DNA from: Amycolatopsis aidingensis
Lineage (GTDB): Bacteria; Actinomycetota; Actinomycetes; Mycobacteriales; Pseudonocardiaceae
Direction: 5' to 3'
Length of the DNA stretch: 64,000 nucleotides
Assembly (NCBI RefSeq): GCF_018885265.1
Contig: NZ_CP076538.1
Location: forward strand, 806,001 to 870,000
Shown: piece after piece, positions 46,110 through 53,723 of the stretch
How positions within the stretch are numbered: position 1 is the stretch's first letter
How the letters are laid out: every line of letters starts with the position of its first letter
Position numbers and translations under genes: made by a program
The notes under the pieces: model-generated
What the model was told of the DNA's origin: nothing
Databases searched by the model: none
Seen by the model: the letters and a program-made list of their open reading frames with translations, nothing else

Positions 46110-47057
46110 ATGGGGGCACGGGAGCTCGGGCTGCCCGCGCGGGTTCCGGCCGCGCCGGGGACGCTGCCGGAACGGGTGACGATCTGGGAGGTCGGCCCGC
46201 GGGACGGGCTGCAGAACGAGAGCGAGTCCGTCCCGGTCGAGGTGAAACTGGAGTTCCTTGACCGGCTGGCCCGCGCGGGGTTGCCGGTGCTGGAGGCCAC
46301 CAGCTTCGTGCACCCGAAGTGGGTGCCGCAGCTCGCCGACGCCGAGGAGCTGCTGGCCGGGCTGCACCGCCACGAGGGGGTGCGTTACCCGGTGCTGGTG
46401 CCCAACGAACGCGGCCTGGACCGCGCGCTGGCCGCCGGGGTGACCGAGATCGCGGTGTTCGCCAGCGCCACCGAGACCTTCGCCAAGCGCAACCTGAACT
46501 CCGGGCTGGACAGCCAGTTCGCCATGTTCGAGCCGGTGGTGTCCCGGGCCCGCGCCGAGGGGCTCGCGGTGCGCGGCTACCTTTCCATGTGCTTCGGCGA
46601 CCCCTGGGAGGGCGCGGTACCCGCCGCGCAGGTGGCCCGCGCCGGCAGGCGGCTGCTCGACCTCGGCTGCGGGCAGCTCTCGCTCGGCGACACCATTGGG
46701 GTGGCCACCCCCGGTCAGGTGGACGCGGTACTGGACGCCTTCGGTGCGGCCGGGGTGGGGGTGGACCGGCTCGCTGTGCATTTCCACGACACCTACGGTC
46801 AGGCGCTGGCCAACACCTACGCCGCCCTCCGCCGCGGTGTGTCCACTGTGGATTCTTCCGCCGGTGGGCTGGGCGGCTGCCCGTACGCGGAGTCGGCCAC
46901 CGGCAACCTGGCCACCGAGGACCTGGTGTGGATGCTGGACGGCCTCGGCATCGAGCACGGCGCCGAGCTGGACGCGCTGGTGGCCACCAGCGCCTGGATG
47001 GCCGAACGCCTCGGCAGGCCCAGCCCGTCCAGGGTGGTGCGCGCGCTGGCCGGGTGA
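46110..47057 (+). CDS. Hydroxymethylglutaryl-CoA lyase family enzyme
   Basis: 315 residues. HMGL-like TIM barrel: E-V-G-P-R-D-G-L-Q-N-E (metal and substrate binding), S-F-V-H-P-K-W-V-P-Q, H-F-H-D-T-Y-G-Q-A and the C-terminal S-A-G-G-L-G-G-C-P-Y-A with active-site cysteine. Cleaves HMG-CoA to acetyl-CoA and acetoacetate (leucine breakdown) or a close analogue. Begins five bases after the PH-domain gene, so cotranscribed. Confidence 0.9.
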   Translation: MGARELGLPARVPAAPGTLPERVTIWEVGPRDGLQNESESVPVEVKLEFLDRLARAGLPVLEATSFVHPKWVPQLADAEELLAGLHRHEGVRYPVLVPNERGLDRALAAGVTEIAVFASATETFAKRNLNSGLDSQFAMFEPVVSRARAEGLAVRGYLSMCFGDPWEGAVPAAQVARAGRRLLDLGCGQLSLGDTIGVATPGQVDAVLDAFGAAGVGVDRLAVHFHDTYGQALANTYAALRRGVSTVDSSAGGLGGCPYAESATGNLATEDLVWMLDGLGIEHGAELDALVATSAWMAERLGRPSPSRVVRALAG

Positions 47058-47082
47058 GCACGGCCGGTCCGGTGGTCTTCGG

Positions 47083-47618
47083 TCAGCCGGTACCGACGAG
47101 CGTCTTCATCGCCGCGTCGGCGAACTGACGCGCGGTGTCACACGTGACCGGTTGCTCCTCGGAGTAGTTCTCGCCGACCTCCACTCGCAACGACTGGTCG
47201 TCGGCGACATCGATATAGAGCGTGCACCCAGTATTCGGCCCGCTGCGTTCGCGCTCACGTCCCACCTTGATCGTGGGAAACCCGTGTACTGGAGCGACCT
47301 CTTCGAACGTCGCGCCGTTGAAGGAGCCACTGGTCCACCGGTCCATCCCGTGATTCATCACCTTGCTGATAGTGACGAGCTGATGAGTAAGGGACGATAC
47401 CGGCAGGCCGCACCTTCTTCGTCCAGCCCTCCGGGGCTGGATAGTGGTTCTGGTGCGGCCTTGACCTGGAGCCGTTGGAGGTCGTAGCCGGAGATGAGCT
47501 CGCAGGGTTTCACGTCATCCATGGACAGTTCGCGGGGCCGGTCGGAGGAGTCACACGCCGCTAACAACCCGAGCCCCGCCAGTGCAAAGCCGACGGTCCG
47601 GAGCGTACGACCGATCAT
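47083..47618 (-). pseudogene. DUF3558-type lipoprotein with a frameshift
   Basis: The first frame starts with a lipoprotein signal (L-L-A-A-C, Cys22), then D-V-K-P-C-E-L-I and G-A-A-C-R-Y-R, the cysteines and spacing of DUF3558. At the GGG of 47391-47393 the frame stops making sense and ends; adding one base continues T-H-Q-L-V-T-I-S-K-V-M-N-H-G-M-D to a full-length end at 47083 (P-V-T-C-D-T-A). Its start overlaps the upstream YbaB-like gene's restored stop (ATGA). Either a real deletion or a sequence error. The function of DUF3558 lipoproteins is unknown. Confidence 0.75.
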
Positions 47619-48090
47619 CCGTAGTACCTCAGCTTCAGCTCGTCCATCTGCTTCTGGTAGTCCTCGAGCAGCCGGGCAGCGGCCTCGGAGGCCCGCGCGG
47701 CGAACTCGGTTTCGCGCAACTCGCGCAGGGATCCTGGTTTGATTCGTGCGGTGAACTCGTCCATACCGATCGCCGACAACGTGACTCGGCCATCGCTGGA
47801 CTCGCCGCGCGGGACTCGTCCCGGAAGTCGAGGTCGTGCTGGTCCTCCGGATCGATGTTCAACGCCGTGTCGCTGATCGCCTCCCGGTACTGCCGTTGCC
47901 AGCCCGCGTACAGCAGGCGGGCGAGGCTCGCCAGTGCCCGTTCCAGGGCACGCTCGTCGATGAACTCGTACACGCTCTCCCCGAACGAAAGCGTGAACTC
48001 GGTGCGGTTGCGCAGTTCGGCCTCGATATCCGTGCCCGGAGCGCTCACCCGCACCCGGATATTGTCCAGCCGCTCGGCCAGCTCACCCAC
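47615..48090 (-). pseudogene. YbaB-like two-repeat protein with a frameshift (tentative family)
   Basis: Opens with I-R-V-R-V-S-A-P-G-T-D-I-E-A-E-L and Y-E-F-I-D-E-R-A-L; the second half needs one base inserted near 47810 (CGCGCGG region) to read S-D-G-R-V-T-L-S-A-I-G, A-R-I-K-P-G-S-L-R and L-L-E-D-Y-Q-K-Q-M-D-E-L-K, ending at 47615. Unshifted, the tail is arginine/serine/proline junk. The halves look like two YbaB-type units, as in the chaperone-like proteins of type VII loci. Lies between the WXG-type protein and the DUF3558 gene. Confidence 0.62.
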
Positions 48091-48102
48091 TGTGCTCGCC
48101 CC

Positions 48103-49029
48103 CTACTCGGGTTCCCCGACGCCCTTTTCGCCGGTCAGCTCGCTGCCTCGCATATCGGCGAGTTTCGGCCGCGGCGAGAAGAAGGCCGAGGGCTTGGTCA
48201 TCTTGTGCTGGTCGATTTCGCCCGCGTAGCCGCTCAGTGTCTTGGCGATCTGCCCCTGCTTCTCGCGGATCTGGCCGGTGAGCTTCTCGATCGCGGTCTG
48301 CATCGAGCCCACGATCTGCTCCGCCGACCCGCCGCCGCCCTTCACCATTTCCGCGCCCTTGACAACGGCACCTGCCGTATTCGCGGCCGCCCCCACTCCC
48401 GCGACCACGGCCGAGGCGCCTCCCGTGAACGGTATGCCCAAGACCGACGCCACCGCGGTGGCCACCGCCAGCGCGAACTCGAACCCATTCTTGCCGCAGC
48501 CACCAAGGTTCTCCAGGGCGTCGAGGGTTGCCCGTGCGATCTTGTCGATGTCTTCTCGGGCCGCTTCCCAGACCGCTTTGTCCGCCTCGACGGCGCCTTT
48601 CATGATGCCGAGGATGAGGAACTGGTTGCCCGCGACAACCGGGAACGGGGTGAGAAAGTTGCGCTTGAAATTGGACGCGGCTATGCCGGTCCAGTCATTC
48701 AGCTCGTCGGCCGCGTCCCCGACCGCCGTGAGGTTCCGGTTCCCGTCGATCGCCGCCCCGTTGATCGGATCTGTGAGGTGGGGACCATTCGACAGTTCCT
48801 CCATGGCGGCACGCAGATCTTCGATTGCGCCGTCGTAGGAGGCCGGGTCGGGCATCCGGGTGAACGGCTCGAACAAGGGCTGGGCACAGCCCTGGTACCT
48901 GCGCTTGATCTCCTCGTAGTCGATGACGGTGGCTCCACGACCGGCCATGCCGGCCAGCTGGCGATACTCCGCCTCGGCCGCGCTCTCTTCGATGTCCGCG
49001 GCTTGCTGCATCAGCTGCTCGTAGCTCAT
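48103..49029 (-). CDS. WXG100-like type VII secretion substrate with C-terminal extension
   Basis: 308 residues from ATG 49029. An N-terminal helical region contains D-W-T-G (WXG turn) at about residue 110, preceded and followed by long helices; then a small-residue hydrophobic segment (A-V-A-T-A-V-A-S-V-L-G-I-P-F-T-G-G) at 180-215 and a helical end with E-K-L-T-G-Q-I-R-E-K-Q. No toxin domain is recognised. The start overlaps the stop of the small upstream factor (ATGA), typical of paired WXG genes. No ESX machinery genes are in the window. Confidence 0.7.
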   Translation of the reverse strand: MSYEQLMQQAADIEESAAEAEYRQLAGMAGRGATVIDYEEIKRRYQGCAQPLFEPFTRMPDPASYDGAIEDLRAAMEELSNGPHLTDPINGAAIDGNRNLTAVGDAADELNDWTGIAASNFKRNFLTPFPVVAGNQFLILGIMKGAVEADKAVWEAAREDIDKIARATLDALENLGGCGKNGFEFALAVATAVASVLGIPFTGGASAVVAGVGAAANTAGAVVKGAEMVKGGGGSAEQIVGSMQTAIEKLTGQIREKQGQIAKTLSGYAGEIDQHKMTKPSAFFSPRPKLADMRGSELTGEKGVGEPE

Positions 49030-49296
49030 GGCGTCAGCTCCGGCTTGGGCATGCCGTGGTCTTCGATTAGCGTGTTCAGCTTGTCGCCGCCGGCCCGGTC
49101 GTTCTCCGCGTACAGCGTCACCGCCTTGTGCAGGGCGGTCGCCGTCTCGTCCAGGCTGGTCCTTGTCGACTCGAGCACGCCGTGCAGCTGGTCGTACGCC
49201 TGCGCCACCGAACCGCTCTCGCCGTGGAACTCCGGTGGCACGGTGGCCATGCCACCCAGACAGGTCGACGCCGAACCCCGCTCCGTTGTCCGTCAT
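49026..49296 (-). pseudogene. Small type VII-type helical factor with probable N-terminal frameshift
   Basis: The intact C-terminal frame (74 residues from ATG 49250) is a helical hairpin with A-Y-D-Q-L-H-G-V-L-E-S and Y-A-E-N-D, matching the YxxxD/E type VII signal. The better start is ATG 49296, behind a strong GAGGGGAGC site, encoding M-T-D-N-G-A-G-F-G-V-D-L-S-G; joining the two frames needs one base removed near CCC at 49255-49257. If no frameshift is assumed, the gene is 49026-49250 with a poor ribosome-binding site. Confidence 0.6.
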
Positions 49297-49437
49297 GCTC
49301 CCCTCAAGCCGGTTACGTAAAGTACTGGGCATCACACTCCACGAGATCATGGGACACGTTCGTGGCAATGGAACCAGGGGCGGGCGGAGCACGTCTGAGG
49401 GTCACCGAGTGCTGTAGCCGCAGGCCGGGAGGGCGCC
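49297..49437. promoter_or_regulatory. Divergent promoter region between two type VII modules
   Basis: 141 bases between the two oppositely oriented modules. The leftward side contains an AT-rich TACTTTACGTAA segment about 15-25 bases before the ribosome-binding site, a plausible minus-10 area; a clear rightward promoter is not evident. Confidence 0.4.
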
Positions 49438-49857
49438 GTGACGGATCATCGCGCGCAGGTGGAGGAACTGCTCGCCGACTACCGGCGCAGCAGGGAACAC
49501 CTGCTTGCGGTCCAGCGTGAGCTCGCCGCGATCACCGAGTCGGTGAGCACCGGGGACGGGCTGGTCACCGCGACGGTCGGGGCGCGCGGCACGCTGACCG
49601 GGCTGGAGCTCGCCGCGGAGGCCTACCAGCGGTACCGGCCAGCCGAGCTCGCCGAGGAGATCGTGCGGGTCACCCAGGCGGCCACCATCAAGGCGCTGGC
49701 GGGGGCCGGGCAGGTGCTCAGCCCCGCGCTGCCACGGGAGACCGACCCGCAGGCCCTCCTGCTCGGTACCGCCGACCTGGGTGTGTTCGCCCCGGACGTC
49801 CCTGCCGAGGCCGAGGAGGAGAGCTTCGAGCACAAGAGTTGGGTGGACAGGGCGTGA
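49438..49857 (+). CDS. YbaB/EbfC-family protein
   Basis: 139 residues from GTG 49438. YbaB fold: helix A-Q-V-E-E-L-L-A-D-Y-R-R-S-R-E, strands L-V-T-A-T-V-G-A-R-G-T-L-T-G-L-E-L and the helix L-A-E-E-I-V-R-V-T-Q-A-A-T-I-K-A, then an acidic tail. Such genes often begin actinobacterial type VII modules. Its stop overlaps the next gene's start. Confidence 0.82.
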   Translation: MTDHRAQVEELLADYRRSREHLLAVQRELAAITESVSTGDGLVTATVGARGTLTGLELAAEAYQRYRPAELAEEIVRVTQAATIKALAGAGQVLSPALPRETDPQALLLGTADLGVFAPDVPAEAEEESFEHKSWVDRA

Positions 49858-50186
49858 TGAGCGGGGAGCACGGTTTCGCGGTCGACACCGACCGGCTGGA
49901 CGCGAAGGCGGCCGAGCTCGGCGAGCTGGCCGAGCGCGCTGCCGGGATCGCGGCCGAACTGGACCGGGCGCTCGCCGCCACCGGCGCGGCCTGGGGCACC
50001 GACGCGGTCGGGCGGAGCTTCGCCGCGGCGCACGAGGTCCCGGCTGAACAGACGCGGGAACGGTTGCGGGCGCTGCCCGAACGGATCGGCGAGCTGCACC
50101 GGCGGCTGACCGAGGCCGCGGCGGCCTACCGGGCAGGCGATGCCGAGGCCGCGGACCGGGTGCGCGACGCGGGCACACCGGACTAG
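49857..50186 (+). CDS. Small WXG100-like/ESX-type protein
   Basis: 109 residues, two long helices with A-A-W-G-T at the turn (a WXG-like variant) and A-Y-R-A-G-D in the second half, which matches the YxxxD/E secretion signal. ATG 49857 overlaps the YbaB gene stop. It is likely the secretion partner of the toxin gene that follows 11 bases downstream. Confidence 0.75.
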   Translation: MSGEHGFAVDTDRLDAKAAELGELAERAAGIAAELDRALAATGAAWGTDAVGRSFAAAHEVPAEQTRERLRALPERIGELHRRLTEAAAAYRAGDAEAADRVRDAGTPD

Positions 50187-50197
50187 GGAGGCCGACG

Positions 50198-51934
50198 ATG
50201 GGTATCGAGCTTCCCGCCGAGCTGGCCGGGATCGCGGCCGCCACCGGGGTGAGCTGGCCGGAAGCGGACGAGGACGCGCTGCGCGCGCAGGCGGCGGCCT
50301 GGCGCACGGCCCAGCGGCAGCTGGACGAGCTGGCCGCTGCCGCCGACGCGGCCGCCGGGGCGGCGCTGGAGCAGCTGTCCGGACCGGCGGGCGAGGCGGC
50401 ACGGGAGTACTGGTCCGGGTTCGTGCACCCGGACCAGGGGCGGCTGACGGTCACCGCGCTGGGTGCCGGGCAGGCCGCCGACCGGCTGGAACATGCAGCG
50501 GACCAGGTGGGAGCGGCCAAAGTGGAGATCGTGCGCCAGCTCACCGCGGCGGCCAAGGACCGGGACGCCGCGCAGAGTGCCGCCGCGGCCGGACATCCGC
50601 AGGCGCTGCTCGGGGTGGACACCACGTTGCGCGCGACCGCGGCCAACCTGACCGCACTGACCACCGGCCTGGCCGCCACCCTCGCCCCCGAGTCCGCTGC
50701 GGGTGGGGTCGTTGATGACTCGCCGGGGGTGCAGCGGGTGGAGGACGGCGGCACCGGTCCGGTCCGGATCGGGCCGGAGGTCACGGCGGCGCGGCCGGGC
50801 TCCGGCGGTCTGGCCGAGGCTCGCGGTGTCCCCGAAGCCCCCACCCCGCCCAGCGGGATCGCGCTGACCCGCACGCCCAGTTTCGGGATCGCCGCGCAGA
50901 CACCACCCTCCGGCACCACGGCGGCGGGGTACGCCGCCGGGCCGCCGCCAGCGGCACCGGCCGTCCCGCAGCAGCCACCCGCCGCGCCGCCACCCGGACC
51001 GGCACCGGCAGCACCACCCGCCGGATACGCCCCGCCCCCCGGCGGGGCGTATCCGGCGCACCACGCGCACTTCGCCCCGGCAAGGCCGCAGGCCGGGCAC
51101 TACCCGCCACCGCCGTTCCGCGCGCAGCCGCCGGCCGCACCCCCACCAGCCGGGCAGCCCCCGCAGCATGGGCAGCAGCCGCAGCACGGGCTGCGGCCAC
51201 AGGCCCCGCTCTCGCTCGGCGCGGCGCGGCAGGAACGGGAGAGCGTGGTCGCGCTGTTCGCGGTGCACATGTTCCCGATCGGCCACCTGCCGATCGCCTC
51301 CGACCGGCCCGCACGGCAGCTGCCCGCGCCGCCCGCGGAGGTGGACTACGCGGCGGGCCTGCGGTTCCCGCCGCATGACCACCCCCGCTCGGACCTGATC
51401 GACCCGGCCGAGCTGCTCGAGGCGCTGCGCGCGGGCAGGCGGCTACCCGCGCCGCCCCCGGCCGAGGTGCTGCCGGACCCACCGGAGCGGCTGACCGAGG
51501 GGTACGACCCGCTGGGCGGGCTGTCCGAACGGGAGTTCAACCGCCGCTACCTCGTGCACGCCGACGAGCGGGCGCCGGAGTACGCCTGGCCACCCGGCGA
51601 GCTGTATCCGGAGGGCGGCCGGGAGCCGGGCGAGCCGGTGCTGCTGGCCGAGGGCACCCTGCTGGACCGGTTCGGCGGCGCCACGGGAAGGGTGTTCGCC
51701 GCGGATGGCACCCCCTTCGCGGCGCGCTCGCTGCCGCCGAGCAGGCTGCGCGCCGGGTACCGCCGCTACCGGGTGCGGCGCGAGCTGCCGATGTGGCTGG
51801 CCGAGTCGGCGCCCTGGTTCGGCCAGGACGGTGGCGGCCCGCGCTACCGGGCGGTGTACTCGGCGGCGGAACTGGTCGTGCTCGGGTATCTCGCCGACGT
51901 GACCTTCGAGACCGGTACCGAGGAGCGGGCATGA
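50198..51934 (+). CDS. Polymorphic toxin with WXG-like N terminus and C-terminal TNT (NAD glycohydrolase) domain
   Basis: 578 residues. Residues 1-165 are helical with W72-S-G74; 170-345 is a Pro/Ala/Gly-rich linker; 435-571 is a TNT domain: Y-A-W-P-P, G-T-L-L-D-R-F-G (R491), G-T-P-F-A-A-R-S-L-P-P-S, W-L-A-E-S-A-P-W-F-G-Q (Gln543) and V-L-G-Y-L-A-D. TNT domains, named from M. tuberculosis CpnT, hydrolyse NAD+. The WXG-like portion suggests type VII export. The adjacent gene overlapping its stop is a candidate immunity gene. The toxin activity is inferred from the domain. Confidence 0.88.
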   Translation: MGIELPAELAGIAAATGVSWPEADEDALRAQAAAWRTAQRQLDELAAAADAAAGAALEQLSGPAGEAAREYWSGFVHPDQGRLTVTALGAGQAADRLEHAADQVGAAKVEIVRQLTAAAKDRDAAQSAAAAGHPQALLGVDTTLRATAANLTALTTGLAATLAPESAAGGVVDDSPGVQRVEDGGTGPVRIGPEVTAARPGSGGLAEARGVPEAPTPPSGIALTRTPSFGIAAQTPPSGTTAAGYAAGPPPAAPAVPQQPPAAPPPGPAPAAPPAGYAPPPGGAYPAHHAHFAPARPQAGHYPPPPFRAQPPAAPPPAGQPPQHGQQPQHGLRPQAPLSLGAARQERESVVALFAVHMFPIGHLPIASDRPARQLPAPPAEVDYAAGLRFPPHDHPRSDLIDPAELLEALRAGRRLPAPPPAEVLPDPPERLTEGYDPLGGLSEREFNRRYLVHADERAPEYAWPPGELYPEGGREPGEPVLLAEGTLLDRFGGATGRVFAADGTPFAARSLPPSRLRAGYRRYRVRRELPMWLAESAPWFGQDGGGPRYRAVYSAAELVVLGYLADVTFETGTEERA

Positions 51935-52197
51935 ACAGCGAGTCGATCCTGCGCTGGCTGGAGGCGGTCGGCGTGCCGCACGAGGTGATCTCCATCGGCG
52001 CCGAGGCGGACAACACCTGGTGCCTGCTGCGCGCCGAGGACCCGGAGGAGGGAGTGGCCTGGGAGGTGTTCTGGCGCGAGCAGGGCAACCGCTACGACTG
52101 GGCCCGGTTCAGCAACGAGCAGGTCGCCTGCCACTACCTGTTCGGAAGGCTGACCTGGGCTCAGGTGGCCCGCGGTGCGGTCGGCGTCCTGCCATGA
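51931..52197 (+). CDS. Candidate immunity protein for the TNT toxin
   Basis: 88 residues, acidic, cytoplasmic. It starts within the toxin stop (ATGA), the usual toxin-immunity coupling. Blocks visible: V-P-H-E-V-I-S-I-G, D-N-T-W-C-L-L-R-A-E, W-E-V-F-W-R-E-Q-G-N and C-H-Y-L-F-G-R-L. I cannot place it in a named family; it is shorter than the mycobacterial TNT immunity factor as I recall it. Its 3' end overlaps the convergent hisN gene by 37 bases. Confidence 0.7.
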   Translation: MNSESILRWLEAVGVPHEVISIGAEADNTWCLLRAEDPEEGVAWEVFWREQGNRYDWARFSNEQVACHYLFGRLTWAQVARGAVGVLP

Positions 52198-52973
52198 CGC
52201 AGCAGCCTGAGGGCGGCCTCGTGCAGCAGCCCGTTGGTGGAAAGCGCGGAACCGCCGCCGATCCCGGGGTTGCCGTCGAGGTCGCTGAACCGGCCGCCCG
52301 CCTCGGTCACCAGCACCCGCACCGCGGCCACGTCCCACGGGTTCACCACGGCCTCGACCGCGAGGTCCATGGCGCCCTCGGCCACCAGGCAGTGTGACCA
52401 GAAGTCGCCGAACGCGCGGTTCTCCCAGCAGGCGTCGGCCAGCGTGAGGTAGGACTCCCGCGAGTGGTGCTCCACCCAGGAGCCGAGGTCCGTTGTGGAC
52501 AGGTACGCATCGGCCAGCTCGGATACCCCGGACACCGTCAGCCGGTGCTCCCCGGCCGCATCGGCCAGCCAGGCGCCCGCCCCGGCCGCCGCCCACCAGC
52601 GGCGGCCGAGCAGCGGGGCGCTGATCACGCCGACCACCGGCTCGCCGTCCGCCACCAATGCGATCAGGGTCGCCCAAACGGGTAATCCGCGGAGGAAGTT
52701 CTTGGTGCCGTCGATCGGGTCCAGCACCCACACCCGGCCGGTGTCCCTGGCCGCCCCGCCCCGCTCCTCACCGGCGACCGCGTCGGCTGGCCGCGCATTG
52801 CCCAGCCGGGCCCGAATAGCGTCCTCAACGGCGGTGTCCGCGTCGGTGACCGGGGTGCGGTCCGGTTTGCTGCGCACCGCCAGATCCCGGGCACGGAACC
52901 GGGCAACGGTGATCTCGTCGGCGGCGTCGGCCAGCTGTCTTGCCAGGACCAGGTCGTCGGTGTAGCGGGACAC
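52161..52973 (-). CDS. hisN: Histidinol-phosphatase / inositol monophosphatase family
   Basis: 270 residues from GTG 52973. IMPase-fold metal sites G-E-E-R-G, W-V-L-D-P-I-D-G-T-K-N-F and W-D-V-A-A-V-R-V-L-V-T-E-A-G-G; the F-L-R-G-L-P-V-W-A-T signature fits the HisN subgroup, which removes phosphate from histidinol phosphate in histidine synthesis. The C-terminal 12 residues are antisense to the immunity gene. Confidence 0.9.
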   Translation of the reverse strand: MSRYTDDLVLARQLADAADEITVARFRARDLAVRSKPDRTPVTDADTAVEDAIRARLGNARPADAVAGEERGGAARDTGRVWVLDPIDGTKNFLRGLPVWATLIALVADGEPVVGVISAPLLGRRWWAAAGAGAWLADAAGEHRLTVSGVSELADAYLSTTDLGSWVEHHSRESYLTLADACWENRAFGDFWSHCLVAEGAMDLAVEAVVNPWDVAAVRVLVTEAGGRFSDLDGNPGIGGGSALSTNGLLHEAALRLLRHGRTPTAPRAT

Positions 52974-53015
52974 GATGACGATCGTTTCACGCCCGGCGGT
53001 CGTAGAGTTGGCCAG

Positions 53016-53717
53016 GTGAGCATGGTGTTACTTGCCGAGGACGATCCGTCGATCGCCGAACCGCTGTCCCGGGCGCTGCAGCGGGAGGGCTACGAGGTCG
53101 AGGTCGTGGTGGAGGGACCCGCCGTGCTGACCGTCACCGAGCAGCGGCGGGTGGACCTGCTGGTACTGGATCTCGGCCTGCCGGGGATGGACGGCCTCGA
53201 GGTGTGCCGCAGGCTGCGGGCAGGCGGCACCGAGTTGCCGGTGCTGATGCTGACCGCGCGCACCGACGAGGTGGACTTCGTGGTCGGCCTGGACGCGGGC
53301 GCCGACGACTACGTGGCCAAGCCGTTCCGGCTGGCCGAGCTGCTGGCCCGGATCCGGGCCCTGCTGCGCAGGCGGGTACCGGACGCGCTGGAGGCGGCCG
53401 GGGTGCGGATGGACCTCGGTGCCCGGCTGGTCACCGTGGACGGACGCGAGGTGCAGCTGGCGAACAAGGAGTTCGAGCTGCTGCGGGTGCTGATGAGCCG
53501 GGCAGGCCAGGTGGTGAGCCGGGACGAGATCCTCGCCGAGGTGTGGAACGACCTGGAGTCCAAAACCTCGAAAACGCTGGACATGCACATGTCCTGGCTG
53601 CGCCGCAAGCTGGCCGTCGCCGCGGCCCCGGACCCCAGCAGGCCGGTGCGGGCGCACGAGGAGCAGCGCCGGATCGCCACCGTGCGGGGCGTCGGGTTCC
53701 GGTTCAACACCGAGTGA
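53016..53717 (+). CDS. OmpR-family response regulator
   Basis: 233 residues. Receiver domain with acidic E-D-D, phospho-acceptor Asp in V-L-D-L-G-L-P-G, Thr and Lys in L-T-A-R and Y-V-A-K-P-F, followed by a winged-helix DNA-binding domain with E-F-E-L-L-R-V-L-M and R-G-V-G-F-R-F. Forms a two-component pair with the histidine kinase starting seven bases later. Start is GTG 53016 or ATG 53022. Confidence 0.93.
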   Translation: MSMVLLAEDDPSIAEPLSRALQREGYEVEVVVEGPAVLTVTEQRRVDLLVLDLGLPGMDGLEVCRRLRAGGTELPVLMLTARTDEVDFVVGLDAGADDYVAKPFRLAELLARIRALLRRRVPDALEAAGVRMDLGARLVTVDGREVQLANKEFELLRVLMSRAGQVVSRDEILAEVWNDLESKTSKTLDMHMSWLRRKLAVAAAPDPSRPVRAHEEQRRIATVRGVGFRFNTE

Positions 53718-53723
53718 TCGCCC

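Noticed and set aside
47423..47440. CCAGCCC/GGGCTGG hairpin as a terminator
   Set aside because: It lies within the reconstructed DUF3558 coding region and has no T-tract.
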